A DNA stretch of 60,000 nt from Symsagittifera roscoffensis (lineage: Eukaryota > Xenacoelomorpha > Acoela > Convolutidae). The notes under the pieces were generated by a model. It worked only from the letters and a program-made list of their open reading frames with translations, was not told the DNA's origin and searched no databases. Location: contig NC_087063.1 of assembly GCF_963678635.1 (NCBI RefSeq), forward strand, positions 31,014,599-31,074,598, read 5' to 3'. Both the position numbers and the translations under genes were made by a program. Of this stretch, positions 58,001-60,000 are shown one piece after another; position 1 is the first letter of the stretch; the number at the start of each line of letters is the position of its first letter.

Positions 58001-58974
58001 GAACATACTTACACTCCCCCACTTTATTTTTGAACTAAACCTGTTCAAAACTGTTAAAAATTCGCTTCAAAGGGAAAAAATTAACCTAATCAATTTTTAA
58101 ACACCTTCAAGACCATGAAACATAATCGAAGTTGGACGGATTCTTTAGATCCATCAATTTTACATAACTTTCCTCAAGTCCAAGTTGATAAATTTTTTTG
58201 TTACAAGACTGCTCTATATTACAAACGCTCTACTTATTAAAGTTTCGATGAGCTTCTAGTGCGGAGGAGCTATGGCAGAGCTCGAATCCACGACTTTTAT
58301 TTACCCCTCAGATCTCATAATCAAAATCATGCAACACTCTGCCTGGAGACAAAAAAAAACAATTGCAAAACCATTTTAATTCACTTATTATTTTTTCATT
58401 GAATTTTAACAGGCAGAGGGTAGTTTAATCTCATTTTACGTTGTCATCACTGGGGTAAAACCTTGTGAACCTACACATATACTCCTCTACTACTGAGAAA
58501 GTTCGGAGACAGAGGCAAGGCGGAGCTTCACGCACCTTGAGAAGCAGAAGTTTATCAGGAAGAATGTTCCGATCAAAATCATTTAAGACCCTCTTATTTC
58601 TATTTCAACACTCAATAAGTATAGTACAAAAAATTGCCACCGCAAAAATTAATGGGTCTCTCCCATAATAGCCCCTCAAGTAAAAACAAAACAAATAAAC
58701 ATGCACAGTGAAATTCAATTAGCATATCGTTATATTTCTGCATAACTAGTAACTCTGCAGCGCTAAATTCAGCACTAATAAAGCATAGCCAACTGATTGT
58801 TGGAAAATAGTGATGAACGCAAGTAAACTGAAAAAAAACGACTGGCCTTAAAGCTCTTTGAATTTGTAAAACAATTTATGATGAACTTTTTTGCTAAAAT
58901 TAACCCAATTTGAGGAAACTGGATCAAAAGGTGAAACTTACTTCGCTCTGGGAAATCTGACAATTATTTTCCAT
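45828..58974 (-). CDS. EIF4G: eIF4G translation-initiation scaffold, complete 14-exon model
   Basis: The scaffold of eIF4F bridges cap-bound eIF4E, the helicase eIF4A, eIF3 and poly(A)-binding protein in the cytoplasm. Joining 14 exons gives 4,629 nt with every phase consistent: 1,542 residues, close to the roughly 1,600 of vertebrate eIF4G1. In order: a low-complexity N-terminus with a PAM2-like FDLDKVPEFVP (about 99-109); a Lys/Glu-rich patch (262-281); the eIF4E-binding YDRDFLL (470-476); a Gly-rich stretch (about 529-551); MIF4G (about 642-894); a Ser/Gly linker; MA3 (about 1177-1310); and W2 (about 1360-1542), ending EYLDEESDSDN, much like vertebrate eIF4G. All introns are GT-AG except intron 10, modelled GC-AG. 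The first exon and the 18-nt exon 6 are the least certain parts. Confidence 0.93.
46365..46860 (-). CDS. EIF4G: eIF4G exon 13 (W2 domain)
   Basis: NAWKLAKLDWRQFVPDHV matches LWREAGLSWKEFLPEG; IDTPEFIALLTRVVCKSCVV and QTKMFHCLLSVQFLVTDLQH match the W2 helices. Acceptor GTTTCAG, donor CCAG|GTGAAC; phase 0 to 1. Confidence 0.95.
47013..47214 (-). CDS. EIF4G: eIF4G exon 12 (MA3 domain, second half)
   Basis: ANAIDLSCDIPRIWDYYGVL matches the LxEDMEIDIPHVWLYLAEL block; MIGQLSFSHMPKML and VLAQITLRTVEQK follow. Acceptor TTTTCTAG, donor AAG|GTAAGT; phase 2 to 0. Confidence 0.95.
47402..47690 (-). CDS. EIF4G: eIF4G exon 11 (MA3 domain, first half)
   Basis: KARGVIDEYIDLGDANEEIE matches the MA3 opening (AIIEEYLHLNDMKEAV in vertebrates), then MVKHCINYVLEKKDKHREGT and LLFEFVKSGTITV. 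Acceptor TTTTAG, donor AAGG|GTAAGT; phase 1 in, phase 2 out. Confidence 0.96.
48196..48562. mobile_element. MITE-like element with inverted ends made of repeated 14-mers
   Basis: The left end (TGGTCCGACCGGCGCACAGA) and the reverse complement of the right end (TGGTCGGACCCGCGTCCAGA) match with few mismatches, and both continue CAATTCGGCC. Each arm then carries several direct copies of AGACAATTCAGCC at variable spacing over about 100 bp. The centre is GC-rich (GGCGCGCTACGCGCG). No transposase frame, hence non-autonomous. Target-site duplication not recognised. Confidence 0.85.
49312..49383 (-). repeat. tRNA-Lys-like SINE head
   Basis: Minus strand: GTGGATTAGTGGCTA (A box), GTCTCTTAATCTCTAGGTCG, very like a tRNA-Lys(CTT) anticodon arm, and CAGGTGCGAATCTCAG (B box). 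Arms pair imperfectly, so I call a SINE head rather than a tRNA gene. Lies in eIF4G intron 10. Confidence 0.55.
49612..50089 (-). CDS. EIF4G: eIF4G exon 10 (linker; GC donor)
   Basis: Ser/Gly/Arg-rich linker between MIF4G and MA3 (KWSKGSLGVGANRTS, SGRDSRDRSDKARS). Acceptor TTTTTCAG. To stay in frame with exon 11 the exon must end in phase 1 at CTTCAG|GCATGT, a GC-AG intron. If not spliced, the frame ends two codons later at a stop, giving a protein without MA3/W2. Confidence 0.88.
50333..50638 (-). CDS. EIF4G: eIF4G exon 9
   Basis: NKWESRKDTAPKTIDQIHKD then AQME matches the conserved PKTIDQIHKEAEMEE just after MIF4G. A Gln/Ser/Asn-rich linker follows. Acceptor TTTACAG, donor CTT|GTAAGC; phase 0 to 0. 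Confidence 0.97.
50804..51151 (-). CDS. EIF4G: eIF4G exon 8 (MIF4G core)
   Basis: Strongest similarity in the gene: NNRFIGELFKLDFLTEKIMH, RLECLCKLLTTIGRKMD and SSRIRFMLQDVIELRQ. Acceptor TTTTAG, donor CAG|GTATTT; phase 0 to 0. Confidence 0.98.
51278..51463 (-). CDS. EIF4G: eIF4G exon 7 (MIF4G)
   Basis: VVRHFRRYLLNRCQNEFQRE matches the conserved FRKLLLNRCQKEFEK of MIF4G. It is preceded by an acidic loop (GESEDDP). Acceptor ATTTCAG, donor GAG|GTAACA; phase 0 to 0. Confidence 0.96.
51890..51907 (-). CDS. EIF4G: eIF4G exon 6 (18-nt microexon, tentative)
   Basis: Between exons 5 and 7, an 18-nt segment reading QQDDKS is flanked by TTTTAATAG and GTAAGAG in phase 0. It falls in the variable loop of MIF4G where other animals have a short insert. 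Skipping it also keeps the frame, so it may be optional or alternatively spliced. Confidence 0.5.
52327..52764 (-). CDS. EIF4G: eIF4G exon 5 (start of MIF4G domain)
   Basis: MIF4G begins with HIKRQTRAILNKLTPQSF and continues through DVIDILFDKACMESNFAEAY then ANMC, the hallmark HEAT-like repeats that bind eIF4A and eIF3. Acceptor TTTTAG, donor AAC|GTAAGT; phase 0 to 0. Confidence 0.97.
52964..53286 (-). CDS. EIF4G: eIF4G exon 4 (eIF4E-binding site)
   Basis: KKYDRDFLLSMQ carries the YxxxxL-phi eIF4E-binding motif intact. The exon then reads NPTFLRPLDQNVNTASDF and a Gly/His/Met-rich repeat (YGGGYGGHGSMGHDGRGGG). Acceptor GCTTCAG, donor GTCGGG|GTAAGT; phase 1 in, phase 0 out. Confidence 0.97.
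53665..54048 (-). CDS. EIF4G: eIF4G exon 3
   Basis: Acceptor GTTTCAG at 54,049, donor CCAG|GTCAGC; phase 1 in, phase 1 out. It encodes KGKGNKKKKEKEFDRKQESS then LLSAFEES, the basic patch and LLxAF motif that precede the eIF4E site in animal eIF4Gs. A Ser/Ala/Gly/Asn-rich stretch follows, ending ETSWEDKPVPDETP (compare TWxxKED in vertebrates). Confidence 0.95.
54250..54607 (-). other. Unexplained 119-codon open stretch with splice donor in eIF4G intron 2
   Basis: After a TGA at 54,608-54,610 the frame is open to 54,250, where AAAC|GTAAGTAAAG is a near-perfect donor. It ends in phase 1, exactly the phase exon 3 accepts. It reads, for example, TNRHSLKLDSESIKLRGATP and NINSMLHYNSDILHMVRDRQ, ordinary-looking protein sequence, but I recognise no family. 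No convincing acceptor or in-frame ATG near its start was found. Could be an alternative first or cassette exon, a nested gene remnant, or chance. Confidence 0.3.
55095..55152 (-). repeat. SINE-like head fragment, same family as 58,265
   Basis: Minus strand AACATGATTTCGATTATGAG then ATCTGAGGGG matches GCATGATTTTGATTATGAGA then TCTGAGGGG at 58,300-58,340; the B-box half is decayed. In eIF4G intron 2. Confidence 0.5.
55395..55615. repeat. C-run / G-run inverted repeat in eIF4G intron 2
   Basis: GAGAGGGCTCTTTTTCCTTC with a run of about 13 C, then some 150 bp later a run of about 15 G followed by AGGAAAAAGAGCCC. The arms are inverted and could form a stem of about 30 bp, and the G run could stack as a quadruplex. 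CTGCATG.CAATTTT and ACAATCGGACAA recur at 55,515 and 55,690 as a direct repeat. Confidence 0.75.
55914..56865 (-). CDS. EIF4G: eIF4G exon 2 (low-complexity N-terminal region)
   Basis: Acceptor TTTTAG at 56,866; donor CAG|GTTTGT at 55,913; ends in phase 1. Disordered, rich in Ser, Thr, Lys and Glu, with FDLDKVPEFVPETKK similar to a PABP-binding PAM2 motif but one residue shorter than consensus, a Lys/Glu repeat (KEKEAEKEKEAEKEKE), and a poly-Ala run encoded by GCA/GCT repeats near the 3' end. Confidence 0.9.
56866..58941 (-). other. eIF4G intron 1; no further exon established
   Basis: 2,076 nt in the model. A donor-like CCA|GTAAGT near 57,950 follows MVTEHPLT-like sequence, but no acceptor/phase combination joins it to exon 2 in frame. 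Other frames (57,422-57,649; 57,719-57,937) lack features. Confidence 0.45.
58265..58350 (-). repeat. tRNA-derived SINE-like head
   Basis: Minus strand: CAGGCAGAGTGTTGCATG (A-box-like) and GTGGATTCGAGCTCTGCC (good B box). The anticodon-arm region is shared with 55,095-55,152, which makes a two-copy family in this window. Confidence 0.5.
58942..58974 (-). CDS. EIF4G: eIF4G exon 1 (start codon; tentative)
   Basis: ATG in the context CGAAAATGG opens MENNCQISQSE and is followed directly by GTAAGT, a perfect donor. It ends in phase 0, which fits the acceptor of exon 2. The 2-kb intron 1 could hide further short exons, and another promoter and start are possible. Confidence 0.5.
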
Positions 58975-59175
58975 TTTCGAACTTAGAAGTCGATCACGTT
59001 TTTCGTGACCTTTGCACTTTTGTTGATCGATAGTGGAGTTTGCCCTCCTTTTAAAAATGGAAATGCACTGAACTTAACAAGAAATAACAAGTCAAACCGC
59101 GACAAATCAAAGTTGAGCATGAACAAATTTTACGATTTTTTCCTGAAAAAAAAACAAAAAAATCAGCAAGACCAA

Positions 59176-60000
59176 TATAAGAGTTTTCACTAATTTCATT
59201 ACTCTTGCAACCATGGATGCGCTTTTGTATGAAAGCACTAACGAAATAAAACAGCAATTTTTTCAAGGTCAATTGAAAATAATTGACGAACTGGAGAGGC
59301 TATAATTGTTTTGCTACTAGGCTGGAGGGGCTATAATGGGAAAGACATCAAAAAAGTAAACAATGATATGTTTCGTTCGTTCGGCTAGGAGCAGATCCAA
59401 ATGAAAACGTAGAAAAAAAGTATATTCGATAGTAATACAAAGAGTACAATACAAAGAGTTCACTACGTTCATTACTCTTGCAACCATGGATGCGCTTTTG
59501 TATGAAAGCACTAACGAAAGAAAACAGCAATTTTTTCAAGGTCAATTGAAAATTGACGAACTGGAGAGGCTATAATTGTTTTGCTACTAGGCTGGAGGGG
59601 CTATAATGGGAAAGACATCAAAAAAGTAAACAATGATATGTTTCGTTCGTTCGGCTAGGAGCAGATCCAAATGAAAACGTAGAAAAAAAGTATATTCGAT
59701 AGTAATACAAAGAGTACAATACAAAGAGTTCACTACGTTCATTACTCTTGCAACCATGGATGCGCTTTTGTATGAAAGCACTAACGAAAGAAAACAGCAA
59801 TTTTTTCAAGGTCAATTGAAAATTGACGAACTGGAGAGGCTATAATTGTTTTGCTACTAGGCTGGAGGGGCTATAATGGGAAAGACATCAAAAAAGTAAA
59901 CAATGATATGTTTCGTTCGTTCGGCTAGGAGCAGATCCAAATGAAAACGTAGAAAAAAGTATTTTCGATAGTAATACAAAGAGTACAATACAAAGAGTTC
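59176..60000. repeat. 270-bp tandem satellite, continuing past the window end
   Basis: Full units 59,291-59,560 and 59,561-59,830 are identical or nearly so. Unit three starts at 59,831 and is cut by the window end (one A fewer and one T change near 59,957). A diverged partial unit lies at 59,176-59,290. Each unit contains the shorter echo CTGGAGAGGCTATAAT / CTGGAGGGGCTATAAT and TACAAAGAGTACAATACAAA. Short frames inside repeat with the unit and are not genes. Confidence 0.97.

Noticed and set aside
59291-60000. CRISPR-like array
   Set aside because: Whole 270-bp units repeat without distinct spacers; this is a satellite in a eukaryotic genome.

Overview
The window reads as nuclear DNA of an invertebrate animal. 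It is A+T-rich, littered with decayed transposable elements, and carries one well preserved spliced gene. That gene, on the minus strand at 45,828-58,974, is eIF4G, the scaffold of the cap-binding translation-initiation complex. I could assemble a complete 14-exon reading frame for it (4,629 nt, 1,542 residues) with phase-consistent splice sites. The MIF4G + MA3 + W2 architecture and an intact YDRDFLL eIF4E-binding motif point to a metazoan. The retroelements (Ty3/gypsy, a GalEa-like Ty1/copia remnant, a FLYWCH-type Mutator-like transposon) and tRNA-derived SINE heads fit a marine-invertebrate type of genome, but I cannot name the species.

Layout. 1-763: one copy of a dispersed repeat whose near-identical partner lies at 35,101-35,864. 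764-3,640: a truncated Ty3/gypsy element (A, minus strand) with gag, protease, reverse transcriptase and RNase H but no integrase. About 3,930-7,384: an A-rich, heavily mutated stretch with plus-strand Ty1/copia-like integrase-tail and reverse-transcriptase fragments. 7,385-15,050: a second, LTR-bounded and heavily broken Ty3/gypsy element (B, minus strand) with an internal 1.24-kb tandem duplication of its RT-RNase H region. About 16,500-32,124: a nested repeat complex. A 1.1-kb repeat occurs as three forward copies on the left of a dead FLYWCH/Mutator-like transposase and as an inverted copy on its right. A 7,138-bp segment holding most of this complex is then duplicated head-to-tail almost without differences (17,849-24,986 and 24,987-32,124). 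The right end of the second unit falls in a GC-rich 51-bp minisatellite that can encode a small repeat peptide.

32,125-45,800: gene-poor repeat territory, with palindromic ATTATAATC-type arrays, a foldback sequence, several copies of another dispersed repeat, a TA microsatellite and tRNA-like SINE heads. 45,828-58,974: eIF4G, whose introns hold a MITE-like inverted-repeat element, SINE heads, a G-run/C-run inverted repeat and an unexplained 119-codon open stretch with a good splice donor. 59,176-60,000: a 270-bp tandem satellite running off the window end.

Apart from eIF4G, and possibly the minisatellite peptide frame, I see no intact protein gene. The transposon genes are all broken and the remaining short open frames look like chance or repeat-derived frames.
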